This document shows positions 1-5,665 of a DNA stretch of 12,788 bases, piece by piece. Numbering within the stretch: position 1 is the stretch's first letter; every line of letters starts with the position of its first letter. Source of the DNA: Chloroflexota bacterium. Lineage in GTDB: Bacteria; Chloroflexota; Dehalococcoidia; SM23-28-2; RBG-16-64-32. The notes under the pieces were generated by a model. It ran no database searches, had not been told where the DNA came from, and saw only the letters and a program-made list of their open reading frames with translations. Location: positions 1 to 12,788 of the forward strand of contig VBEI01000063.1 of NCBI GenBank assembly GCA_005882715.1. Reading direction: 5' to 3'. The translations under genes and the position numbers were made by a program.

Positions 1-56
1 GGCGCCGCCGAGTTCATGCAATACCGCGGCCCGCCCCGGTCCCGGCCCGGCCGCCT
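1..56 (-). pseudogene. MsrB C-terminal remnant or edge fragment
   Basis: On the minus strand the first 56 bases read, in frame, a peptide containing DRGGPRYCMNS. This is the MsrB catalytic-cysteine motif, matching DRGGLRYCMNS of the intact msrB about 1.5 kb away. The nucleotide match over roughly 2-44 against 1536-1578 has only a handful of differences by eye. The frame is closed on its upstream side by TAG codons at 57-59 and 66-68 (the second is the stop of the hydrolase), so no MsrB N-terminal part is attached. The reading continues off the left edge. It is most likely the tail of a truncated msrB copy; a short duplicated segment or an assembly artefact is also possible. Confidence 0.55.
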
Positions 57-65
57 CTATCCCGC

Positions 66-896
66 CTACGCCGCCGTGGCACGCTGATTCGCGTGCTCTA
101 CCGCCCAATTCAGAGCGTAGTCCGCAACCTCCTCCCAGCCGGCCTGGCCGAGCGTGAAGTGCGAGCGCTCCGGGAACTCCTTGTAATCAGTGAGGGCCTT
201 TGACTTCTTGTAGAGGTTGAAGTTGGCCTTGGTCGTGGACGCTGGCACGATGTGGTCCTTGCCGCCGGCGATCATGAGGAGCGGTGGACGGTCGTCGTTG
301 TGGAAGTTCACAGCCGTGGCGGAACGGGGGTTGAAGTTGGCAACGCTCGCCTGAAAGAGGACATGGTCCGGTCCAGGCACCGCATAGCGCTCGTACGCCT
401 TCTTCGATTCCTCTTCGCTCAGAAGGTTGCCGAATGCGTAGTGAAACTGACCTTCGCTGAGCGCGCCCACTTTGTTCAGGTTGAACGGGTTAATCGTGAA
501 CGGAAGCGACACCTTAAGCGTTGAGAAGGGCAGCCCTAAGACGCCTTTGGCCGGCGCTGAGTCGATCGCGACGCCGGCAGAGCCGAGGCCGCGGTCGACA
601 AGGATCTGCGTGAACAAGCCGCCGAACGAGTGGCCCATGATGATCGGTGGGGACGACTGCTCTCGGACGACTGCCTCGTAGTGGTCGGCGATCTCCGTGA
701 CACCGAGGTTGCCGATCTCCTTCGGTGGGTTGCGGCGCAGCTCCTCGATGTCCCCCTCCATCCCCGGCCAGCTCCGCGCGACTACCTTGAAACCCTTCTG
801 CTTATAGCGCTCGGCCCAGTGCTCCCAGCTCAGGGCCGTCATCCAAAGTCCGTTGATGAGGACGATCGTGTCAGGCTTCGATCCGTTTGCCGCCAT
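66..896 (-). CDS. Alpha/beta hydrolase
   Basis: A 276-residue alpha/beta-hydrolase-fold protein with no signal peptide, so probably cytoplasmic. An N-terminal strand leads to an oxyanion-loop-like ING (residues 14-16). The nucleophile elbow is GHSFGG with Ser90. The acid is probably Asp214 in GGKDHIVP and the base His246 in ERSHF. Residues 115-200 form the variable cap, which would set substrate choice. The triad is complete, so the protein should be an active hydrolase (esterase, lipase-like or C-C hydrolase). The substrate cannot be told from sequence, and a haloperoxidase-like or signalling-lactone role is equally open. The ATG at 896 is supported by an AAGGAG ribosome-binding site about 6 nt upstream. 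A perfect inverted repeat lies just upstream at 917-932. The gene appears to stand alone. Confidence 0.9.
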   Translation of the reverse strand: MAANGSKPDTIVLINGLWMTALSWEHWAERYKQKGFKVVARSWPGMEGDIEELRRNPPKEIGNLGVTEIADHYEAVVREQSSPPIIMGHSFGGLFTQILVDRGLGSAGVAIDSAPAKGVLGLPFSTLKVSLPFTINPFNLNKVGALSEGQFHYAFGNLLSEEESKKAYERYAVPGPDHVLFQASVANFNPRSATAVNFHNDDRPPLLMIAGGKDHIVPASTTKANFNLYKKSKALTDYKEFPERSHFTLGQAGWEEVADYALNWAVEHANQRATAA

Positions 897-916
897 ATTT
901 CGCTCCTTACGCTCGG

Positions 917-932
917 GCCCACTTTAGTGGGC
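917..932. promoter_or_regulatory. Inverted repeat upstream of the hydrolase
   Basis: GCCCACT and AGTGGGC form a perfect 7-bp inverted repeat around a TT centre, 20 bases upstream of the hydrolase start. A TAAAGT hexamer (minus strand, 921-926) lies inside it and could be a -10 element, but I see no matching -35. It could be an operator over the promoter or a leader hairpin; which one is not decided by the sequence. Confidence 0.35.
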
Positions 933-1285
933 GTGGGCATTCCCAGCGTCGTCGGCGGCGAGGGGAAGCCATAGCGATCAAGTGGAGAGGCTTGGGAGGG
1001 TTCCGGTCCGAATCCACCGAAGCGCCCGCCCCACCGTTCCCGGCGATTCGCAGCCAAGATTCTACTCCCCGCGCGTACACTTGGGAAGTCGGACCGCTAG
1101 TTCCCCCGACGATCTGCTGGGAGTGCCATTTTCCCCCTTAGAGCTTGCGCCCCAATCCGCTACTCTGGACACAGAGGCCTACTATGCAGCGAAATTCTTC
1201 AGTGAAATTCTGTGACCTTCCGTGGACAGCCGAAGCGACCACGCGGCCGCTTAGATTGATTCAGACCCTCCCTATTCTTGAATCG

Positions 1286-1365
1286 GACTCAATCAGACAA
1301 ATTAGCACCAGCTCACACACGGATGGAGCACAAAAAGAAAAATCACGCTCCGACTCAATCAGACA
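1286..1365. repeat. 14-bp direct repeat pair
   Basis: The word GACTCAATCAGACA occurs at 1286-1299 and again at 1352-1365, 66 bp apart and in the same orientation, within the AT-richer non-coding stretch. A C or G precedes each copy. Related words (TTGATTCAGACC near 1255-1266, CCATTGATTG near 1412) occur nearby. Function unknown; two copies are too few for a repeat array. Confidence 0.4.
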
Positions 1366-1498
1366 CCACGAACGGCCCGCCAAAACCAATCAAAAACCAA
1401 ACACGAAATCACCATTGATTGACCCCAGAAATCGCCCGATTGAACCCCAGTTGCCGGTCAGACGGCTGGCAGCCTCGTCCCGCTTGTCCGGCTGGTCT

Positions 1499-1512
1499 GC
1501 CGGCTAGCCGGC
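1499..1512. terminator. Perfect 14-bp palindrome at the msrB stop
   Basis: GCCGGCTAGCCGGC is a perfect palindrome that contains the msrB stop codon (TAG, minus strand 1506-1504). As RNA it could form a short GC stem at the end of the msrAB transcript. No U-run follows it, so it is not a canonical intrinsic terminator. Confidence 0.25.
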
Positions 1513-1959
1513 TTGGCCCGCCTCGTCCAGCTCCAGCGCCACCGAGTTCATGCAGTACCGCAGCCCGCCTCGGTCCTGAGGCCCGTCCGGGAACACGTGC
1601 CCCAGGTGCGACCCGCACCGAGCGCAGCGCACCTCCGTCCGCACCATCCCGTGCGCTCGGTCCTCCAGCAGCTCCACGGCCTCCGGCGAGACTGTCTCCG
1701 TGAAGCTCGGCCATCCGCAGCCGGAGTGGTACTTCGTGTCGCTCTCGAACAGCGGGTTCCCGCAGGCGCCGCAGCGGTAGAGGCCTGGGTCCTCGGTGTC
1801 CGTGTACGCGCCCGTGAACGCCCGCTCCGTCCCCGCCTGCCGCAGCACGGCATATGCCTCCGGCGACAGCTTCCGCCGCCACTCCTCGTCCGACGCCGGC
1901 ACCTCCTTCAACCCACTCTGACCTCCGACCTCCGACGTCTGACCTCTGACTTCTGACAT
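1504..1959 (-). CDS. msrB: Peptide-methionine (R)-S-oxide reductase MsrB
   Basis: MsrB reduces the R epimer of methionine sulfoxide in oxidised proteins, using thioredoxin as final donor. The 151-residue product carries the whole SelR domain (about 24-146). Catalytic Cys136 lies in RYCMNS and recycling Cys81 in SGCGWPSF. Two CxxC pairs (Cys63/Cys66 and Cys112/Cys115) bind the structural zinc, and HLGHVFPDG is present. It lies 23 bp behind msrA in one transcript. The ATG at 1959 has AGGAGG (complement of 1965-1970) 5 nt upstream. That site is supplied by a tandem heptamer array, and residues 2-15 are encoded by another heptamer array, giving a repeated SEVxGQ peptide not found in the usual MsrB core. 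A TTG start near residue 17 cannot be fully excluded. Longer open reading in this frame through msrA is a shadow. Confidence 0.95.
   Translation of the reverse strand: MSEVRGQTSEVGGQSGLKEVPASDEEWRRKLSPEAYAVLRQAGTERAFTGAYTDTEDPGLYRCGACGNPLFESDTKYHSGCGWPSFTETVSPEAVELLEDRAHGMVRTEVRCARCGSHLGHVFPDGPQDRGGLRYCMNSVALELDEAGQAG
1916..1957. repeat. Tandem heptamer array A (consensus CTCYGAC)
   Basis: Six 7-bp units in a row: CTCTGAC, CTCCGAC, CTCCGAC, GTCTGAC, CTCTGAC, TTCTGAC. They sit inside the 5' end of msrB. Three units make 21 bp, so on the coding strand they give a 7-residue peptide repeat (SEVRGQT, SEVGGQS) before the MsrB domain. Confidence 0.85.
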
Positions 1960-1965
1960 CTCGCC

Positions 1966-2000
1966 CTCCTGGCTCCTTACTCCTAACTCCTGGCTCCTTC
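1966..2000. repeat. Tandem heptamer array B (consensus CTCCTNN)
   Basis: Five 7-bp units: CTCCTGG, CTCCTTA, CTCCTAA, CTCCTGG, CTCCTTC. On the minus strand each reads NNAGGAG, so every unit is a Shine-Dalgarno-like word. The array contains the last codons and the stop (TAG at 1985-1983) of msrA and the ribosome-binding site of msrB. It lies 8 bp from array A and differs from it in unit sequence. Confidence 0.85.
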
Positions 2001-2639
2001 GGGTATCGTGCACGCCACACCTGTCCCCTTCAGCCCGCAGTACCCGTTCGGCACCTTGTGCAGGTACTGCTGGTGGTAGTCCTCGGCGTAGTAGAAGGGC
2101 CCCGCCGGCACGATCTCCGTCGTGATCGGCTTCTTGCCGGCCGCCTCGAGCGCACGGTTGTACTCGTCGCGCACCATCTCCGCCACGCGCCTCTGCTCCT
2201 CGTTCGCGTAGTAGATCGCTGACCGGTACTGCGTGCCCACGTCGTTCCCTTGGCGCATCCCCTGCGTCGGGTCGTGCTCCTCGAAAAACGTCTTCAGCAG
2301 CGACTCGTACGACACCTTCTTCGGGTCGAACGCCACGAGCACCGCCTCCGCGTGCCCCGTGCGCCCCGAGCATACCTCCTCGTACGTCGGATTCGGTGTC
2401 AACCCGCCCGCATACCCGACCGCCGTCGTATACACGCCCGGCATTAGCCAGAACAGCCGCTCCGCACCCCAGAAGCACCCCAGCGCGAACACCGCCGTCT
2501 CGATCCCCTCTGGGAACGGCGGCTCGAGCGGCGTGCCGAGCACCTCATGCCGCTCCGGCACGTCGAACGCCGGCCGCTCGCGCCCCGGCAACGCCTCCTC
2601 CGGCGAAATCATCTTCACATCACGCTTGAACAGCTGCAT
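1983..2639 (-). CDS. msrA: Peptide-methionine (S)-S-oxide reductase MsrA
   Basis: MsrA reduces the S epimer of methionine sulfoxide, free or in proteins, and complements MsrB. The product is 218 residues. Catalytic Cys55 lies in GCFWGAE; Glu98 (GHAE), Asp134 and Tyr139 fit the active-site set. Cys201 (NGYCG) and Cys210 (GVAC) are the likely resolving cysteines. The N-terminal 40 residues with the SPEEALPGR stretch are the extension seen in many MsrA of this type. I place the start at the ATG at 2639 because GGAGG lies 8 nt upstream. An in-frame GTG at 2648 touches that site and is unlikely. The last few codons run into a heptamer repeat array, so the C-terminal EGARS is probably dispensable. 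Co-transcribed with msrB. Confidence 0.95.
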   Translation of the reverse strand: MQLFKRDVKMISPEEALPGRERPAFDVPERHEVLGTPLEPPFPEGIETAVFALGCFWGAERLFWLMPGVYTTAVGYAGGLTPNPTYEEVCSGRTGHAEAVLVAFDPKKVSYESLLKTFFEEHDPTQGMRQGNDVGTQYRSAIYYANEEQRRVAEMVRDEYNRALEAAGKKPITTEIVPAGPFYYAEDYHQQYLHKVPNGYCGLKGTGVACTIPEGARS

Positions 2640-2809
2640 GGGCGGCACCTCCAGTCACTTCTACGATATCACTTCGCCACTTAGATCACGCTCGAACACT
2701 CACCGCCGAGCCCGCCATCCGCTCCGGGGGCCAGGCTTTAACCAGGCAAACACCCGTTCAACCCAACGCCACCCTTCGGCCCGATAACCCCCCGCGGCCG
2801 CACAGTAAC
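2640..2809. other. Intergenic region upstream of msrA
   Basis: 170 bases between the APH stop and the msrA start. The msrA ribosome-binding site (GGAGG on the minus strand, near 2648-2652) is clear. I see no convincing -35/-10 pair; TATCGT about 30 bases upstream of the start is a possible -10. No terminator hairpin with a T-run was found. Confidence 0.4.
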
Positions 2810-3793
2810 TCAGCCTGACCCGGTGCTCTGAGACGTGCGCGCCTCACCCACCGCCCGGTGCAAGAACGCCCGCAGTCGTTCCCCCACTTCGGTTGGCCTC
2901 AAATGCACGAGACCAATGTCGTGATATCCCTCGAGCCAATGCTCGTATTGGGGCCATGCGTGGTAACCGCGGTACAGGTCGAAGTACCACAGGTGTTCGA
3001 GCCGCTTGCCGGCGAGGCGCTCGTAGTCATCGCGAAACCGATCGGCCACCTCGGGACCATGGCTGAGTACCATATCGATCCGACATTGCGACACGTCTGT
3101 CCTCGGGTCGCCCACCTCTGCGGTTGTCCAATCGATGATGCCGGTGATACGCCCCCGGGACGCCACCGTATTACCTGACCAGAAGTCATCATGGACAAGA
3201 GTCGGCCCCGAGAAGTCGATCTGGTGGAGCTCCGAGTCGAGAACGGAGAGCATATCAACGGCGAGCGGATCGACCAGCGGCTCAGTCCGCCACTGCTCAA
3301 TGCGAGCACGCATGCCGTCCCGCAGCTGGACATGCAACAAGGATAGGTCGAATCGCTCCGGTCTAACATTGTGCAGCTGCCTCAGAACATCGGCCAAACC
3401 TCTGGTCCAATTTCCGAGGTTCGTCGTCGGGAAGAGCGGTCGGCCCGGCAAGTAAGACATTACGATGGCCGGCACGCCGAAATAGTGTCCCTCGGAGTCG
3501 AGAAGGATCGGCCGCGGCGCCGGAACCGCGGCTCGCTCGACAAGGCGAAGGATCTCGAATTCGTGAGCGACGTGGCCGGGCGTCGAGAATCGATGCCCTT
3601 CGCGCACGAAACGGCGCAGCGTCACCTTCCCGCGGCTGCCGTCCGCGCGCCGGATGTCAAGCACGTCCATGCGGCAGCCTAGGCCGCCCGGCAGCCTTCG
3701 CCTCTTGACGACACATCCGCCGGGCGCAATCTGGTCGAGAAGGGCTGTGAGCTCCGCTCGCTTGGGCGCGAGTCTACGCGCTGCGAAGTCCAC
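2810..3793 (-). CDS. Aminoglycoside phosphotransferase (APH) family kinase
   Basis: A 327-residue APH/choline-kinase-fold protein (PF01636 type). The hinge resembles AIVMSYLPGRPL (109-120). The catalytic loop is VHDDFWSGN with Asp203 as base and Asn208 as metal ligand. The DFG-like motif is IIDWTTAEVGDP with Asp221, and Asp229/Asp233 follow. All residues needed for phosphotransfer are present. The true substrate is unknown: members include antibiotic kinases, homoserine/choline kinases and acyl-CoA-dehydrogenase-linked proteins. Resistance should not be assumed. The start is a GTG at 3793 with GGAGG 4 nt upstream, somewhat close. An ATG at residue 42 would cut the N-lobe. It follows the SUMF1 gene in the same direction after 81 bp, so the two could share a transcript. 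Confidence 0.88.
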   Translation of the reverse strand: MDFAARRLAPKRAELTALLDQIAPGGCVVKRRRLPGGLGCRMDVLDIRRADGSRGKVTLRRFVREGHRFSTPGHVAHEFEILRLVERAAVPAPRPILLDSEGHYFGVPAIVMSYLPGRPLFPTTNLGNWTRGLADVLRQLHNVRPERFDLSLLHVQLRDGMRARIEQWRTEPLVDPLAVDMLSVLDSELHQIDFSGPTLVHDDFWSGNTVASRGRITGIIDWTTAEVGDPRTDVSQCRIDMVLSHGPEVADRFRDDYERLAGKRLEHLWYFDLYRGYHAWPQYEHWLEGYHDIGLVHLRPTEVGERLRAFLHRAVGEARTSQSTGSG

Positions 3794-3874
3794 TCAACCT
3801 CCGGATGTGCCGAACCCGTATGCCGGCGCACCGATGACCTTCGGCCCCTGCTCTGATGTTAGACCTCCCCGTCC

Positions 3875-4594
3875 CTAGGCCTCCATCACCACCCGAAACC
3901 CATAATCGTTGTACCTGTAATCCGGCGGAATGCTGCTCCGCGCCGCGCAGCGGCTCACCTTCACAGCATGCCGCCACGCGCCTCCGCGCGATGCCTTCCG
4001 CTCGGGCAAATGGGGCGCGGGGACCGCGCCCTTCGGCGGTCCCTGCGGGTCGACCTCCGGCGAGACCGCGTAGTAGCCAGGGTCGTACCAGTCCGAGCAC
4101 CACTCGTGCACGTTGAAGCCGATGTCGATGAGGCCGTACCCGTTTGCTGGCGCGGCGCCCACCTGCCACGTCGCGTCCTGCTGAAAGCGTCCGCCTTCGC
4201 CGTCGAACGGCTCGTCACCCCAGGGGTACCTCGCACCGTCCACACCGCCGAGCGCCGCCTTCTCCCACTCCGCCTCGGTGGGCAGCCGAAACCAAGCGCC
4301 ATGAACTCCGCTCAGCCAATCGCAGTATGCGACAGCGTCGAACCAGCTTGCGCCCACGACTGGCTGCAACGGATTGTTGAACGCCGGGACGTTCCAGAAG
4401 CGTGGAAGCTCGTGGCCGGTCGCGGCCAGGAAGGCGGCGTAGTCCTCGTTCGTCGCTGGAAGCACCGCCATCCGAAACGCTGATAGCGACACGCGATGCG
4501 CCGGCCGTTCATCGGGGCGGCCATTGTCATTACCCATCGTGAACGACCCGGCGGGAATAAGTACGGTCTCGATCTGGCTTACCGGAGTCGTCAC
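3875..4594 (-). CDS. SUMF1/FGE-fold domain protein, FGE cysteines absent
   Basis: A formylglycine-generating-enzyme-sulfatase (SUMF1, PF03781) domain fills the 239 residues. Landmarks in order: IPAGSFTMG (13-21), DERPAHRV (28-35), ATNEDYAAF (47-55), VGASWFDAVAYCDW (80-93), RLPTEAEWEKAA (103-114), YPWG (123-126), GLIDIGFNVHEWCSDW (154-169), SRGGAW (202-207), YGFRVV (231-236). True FGE uses two copper-binding cysteines just after RGG; here only Cys216 lies in that stretch. The HxxxE-type iron motif expected of an EgtB partner is also not present. So it is probably not a sulfatase activator; role unknown. I choose the GTG at 4594 because TACAAT lies exactly 6 nt upstream and the family normally starts here. 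A longer form from GTG at 4660 adds 22 unconserved residues. Confidence 0.85.
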   Translation of the reverse strand: MTTPVSQIETVLIPAGSFTMGNDNGRPDERPAHRVSLSAFRMAVLPATNEDYAAFLAATGHELPRFWNVPAFNNPLQPVVGASWFDAVAYCDWLSGVHGAWFRLPTEAEWEKAALGGVDGARYPWGDEPFDGEGGRFQQDATWQVGAAPANGYGLIDIGFNVHEWCSDWYDPGYYAVSPEVDPQGPPKGAVPAPHLPERKASRGGAWRHAVKVSRCAARSSIPPDYRYNDYGFRVVMEA

Positions 4595-4600
4595 AGGGCG

Positions 4601-4606
4601 ATTGTA
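4601..4606 (-). promoter_or_regulatory. Likely -10 element for leaderless SUMF1 transcript
   Basis: TACAAT on the minus strand ends 6 nt before the GTG at 4594, so transcription would start at or next to the start codon. No Shine-Dalgarno sequence is present, and no good -35 is seen at 16-18 bp. Confidence 0.5.
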
Positions 4607-4660
4607 CGCCGAATCTCGGAACGTCCGGCTCTCAGGTCTACAGCAAAAGGTTCGCCCCAC

Positions 4661-4678
4661 GTACCTAATAATCGGTAC
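4661..4678. promoter_or_regulatory. Short inverted repeat, possible operator
   Basis: GTACC and GGTAC flank an 8-bp AT-rich centre (TAATAATC), upstream of the SUMF1 gene. The AT-rich centre in GC-rich DNA is what makes it stand out. It could be a regulator site; the arms are only 5 bp, so chance is possible. Confidence 0.25.
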
Positions 4679-4817
4679 ATCATTTCTCTTGACGTCGCTC
4701 GCGCTTCCCCGTAATGTGCCAACTTACAGGCGAAGCGAGGGTGGGGGTTGTAATCCCGAGTCTAGCTTGCGGCAGACTCGCGGGCGGTCTTGCTTCGCCT
4801 AATCTTTTATCCGCGAC

Positions 4818-5249
4818 CTACGTTCGTTTCAACGCCCGGTAGAGCTGCCCGAGAATCCCGCTCTCGGCGTGCGGCGCAGCCATCCACACATGGCTCGCCG
4901 GCAAGGTCTCGCTGAAGCGCTTGGCCGACCACCACGTCGGCGCTTGGTCCTTCGGATCGGCGAACGCCATGCACTCCACGCACATTTCGCAGCGCTCCAC
5001 CGCGTCCGGGCACGGCGTCGCGCAGTACGGAAAGCATTCCTCTAGCGCACCGTCTCGGCGGCCATGCGTCGAATAGAAACAGTGCCAGACGAACGGGTGC
5101 CCGCAATTGCAAACGCAGTGACCGAACAGCCGCGCAGGAACGACAGCGGAACGGGCGCTCGCCCGCTGCTCGGAGAGGGTGTGGCGCGTGAAGGTCCCAG
5201 GCATCGCGAAGGTAAGGACGCGTCCCAGCCCCGTTTCCTTGCGCTCCAC
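4818..5249 (-). CDS. Cysteine-rich protein of unknown function
   Basis: A 143-residue frame that I do not recognise. Its middle (44-93) holds ten cysteines and three histidines: HCVCNCGH (44-51), WHC (55-57), then Cys72, Cys76, Cys80, Cys87, Cys90 and Cys93, ending CEMCVEC. No cysteine lies outside this block. The spacing suggests bound metal, zinc or possibly an iron-sulfur cluster, but it matches no standard pattern I can name. The C-terminal 50 residues (WWSAKRF, HVWMAAPH) look like a folded segment. Third positions are mostly G or C, which supports real coding. The start is uncertain: GTG at 5249 or ATG at 5204 (MPGTFTRH); neither has a clear ribosome-binding site. It is divergent from the GMC gene across 416 bp. 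Confidence 0.6.
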   Translation of the reverse strand: MERKETGLGRVLTFAMPGTFTRHTLSEQRASARSAVVPARLFGHCVCNCGHPFVWHCFYSTHGRRDGALEECFPYCATPCPDAVERCEMCVECMAFADPKDQAPTWWSAKRFSETLPASHVWMAAPHAESGILGQLYRALKRT

Positions 5250-5475
5250 GTGAGGTTCGGGCGTTCGGGCTGCCGGCCGTTAGCAACGCCGCTGCTCGCG
5301 CGGACGGTGGGTGAGGTACCCCCGTTTGGCAACGAAGGATGGCGCCATTCTCTACGCCTAACAGCGTGAACCCGCCCCAGTCTGCCAGCCTCAGTCGAAC
5401 GGTGTCGAAGGAAAGAGCGGAGCGCCGTCGTCGCTCGCCCCAAAACCACGCCACATTCCGCCGGAGGCCGGGGGT

Positions 5476-5492
5476 TTGGGGGTGTCCCCCAA
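5476..5492. repeat. 7-bp GC hairpin with 3-nt loop
   Basis: TTGGGGG, loop TGT, CCCCCAA: a perfect stem. It lies in G-rich surroundings (runs of four to five G from 5469 to 5482). There is no T-run, so it is not a classical terminator. It may be part of a dispersed palindromic element or end transcription of one of the flanking genes. Confidence 0.5.
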
Positions 5493-5587
5493 CAACCTGC
5501 CCGGGCGGGTGGGCGGGAAAGGGGCCGCTCGGGACACAAGGCACAGGCTGGCGTTTTCAGCTAACCCGGCGCAGGTGACCCCACTCA

Positions 5588-5643
5588 GCGCTCGTCCTGA
5601 GGACACGCCCCTCCCAGCTCATCAAGAGGTGTGTCCCGAGCGC
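5588..5643. repeat. Long imperfect stem-loop before the GMC gene
   Basis: Right arm 5631-5643 (GTGTCC then CGAGCGC) pairs with GGACAC (5601-5606) and GCGCTCG (5588-5594). This gives 13 base pairs with a single 6-nt bulge (TCCTGA) and a 24-nt loop. The right arm ends 11 bases before the -10 of the GMC gene, where a -35 would sit. Confidence 0.5.
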
Positions 5644-5653
5644 GCTCTGCGGC

Positions 5654-5659
5654 TAAACT
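5654..5659 (+). promoter_or_regulatory. Likely -10 element for leaderless GMC transcript
   Basis: TAAACT followed by exactly 6 nt (AACGCC) and then the GTG start at 5666. No ribosome-binding site lies upstream. The -35 position falls in the right arm of the stem at 5631-5643 and does not match TTGACA. Confidence 0.5.
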
Positions 5660-5665
5660 AACGCC

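Larger units (their letters stand above)
897..1503. other. Non-coding stretch, AT-richer in its second half
   Basis: About 600 bases without a convincing gene. Frames that stay open here give low-complexity, Arg/Ser/Pro-rich peptides without ribosome-binding sites. From about 1245 to 1440 the composition is clearly richer in A and T than the flanks. This part carries a 14-bp direct repeat (1286-1299 and 1352-1365) and several CAATCA/GATTGA words. No tRNA, transposase remnant or terminator with a T-run was seen. It separates the hydrolase from msrAB. Confidence 0.6.
5250..5665. other. Intergenic region between divergent genes
   Basis: 416 bases without a convincing gene, between the cysteine-rich protein and the GMC oxidoreductase. 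It holds a GC hairpin (5476-5492), a long stem with a bulge (5588-5643) and the -10 element of the GMC gene. A TGTCGAAGGA word near 5403-5412 recalls the dispersed repeat seen at 10396-10420. No -35/-10 pair was seen for the minus-strand gene. Confidence 0.5.

Noticed and set aside
1916..2000. Heptamer arrays as a CRISPR or phage-type array
   Set aside because: Units are 7 bp without spacers; they are simple tandem repeats.
1504..2478. 324-residue minus-strand frame running through msrA into msrB, as if a fusion
   Set aside because: Only the part after the ATG at 1959 has MsrB domain sequence; the upstream part is an alternative frame of msrA rich in Gly/Arg with no domain. The two genes are separate and not an MsrA-MsrB fusion.
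2810..3793. APH gene as an antibiotic-resistance determinant
   Set aside because: The fold and catalytic residues are clear, but the family has many other substrates and there is no mobile element or resistance neighbour.
4807..5544. 245-residue minus-strand frame overlapping the cysteine-rich protein
   Set aside because: Arg/Gly/Ala-rich shadow without motifs; the 4818-5249 frame has structured cysteine spacing and better third-position use.
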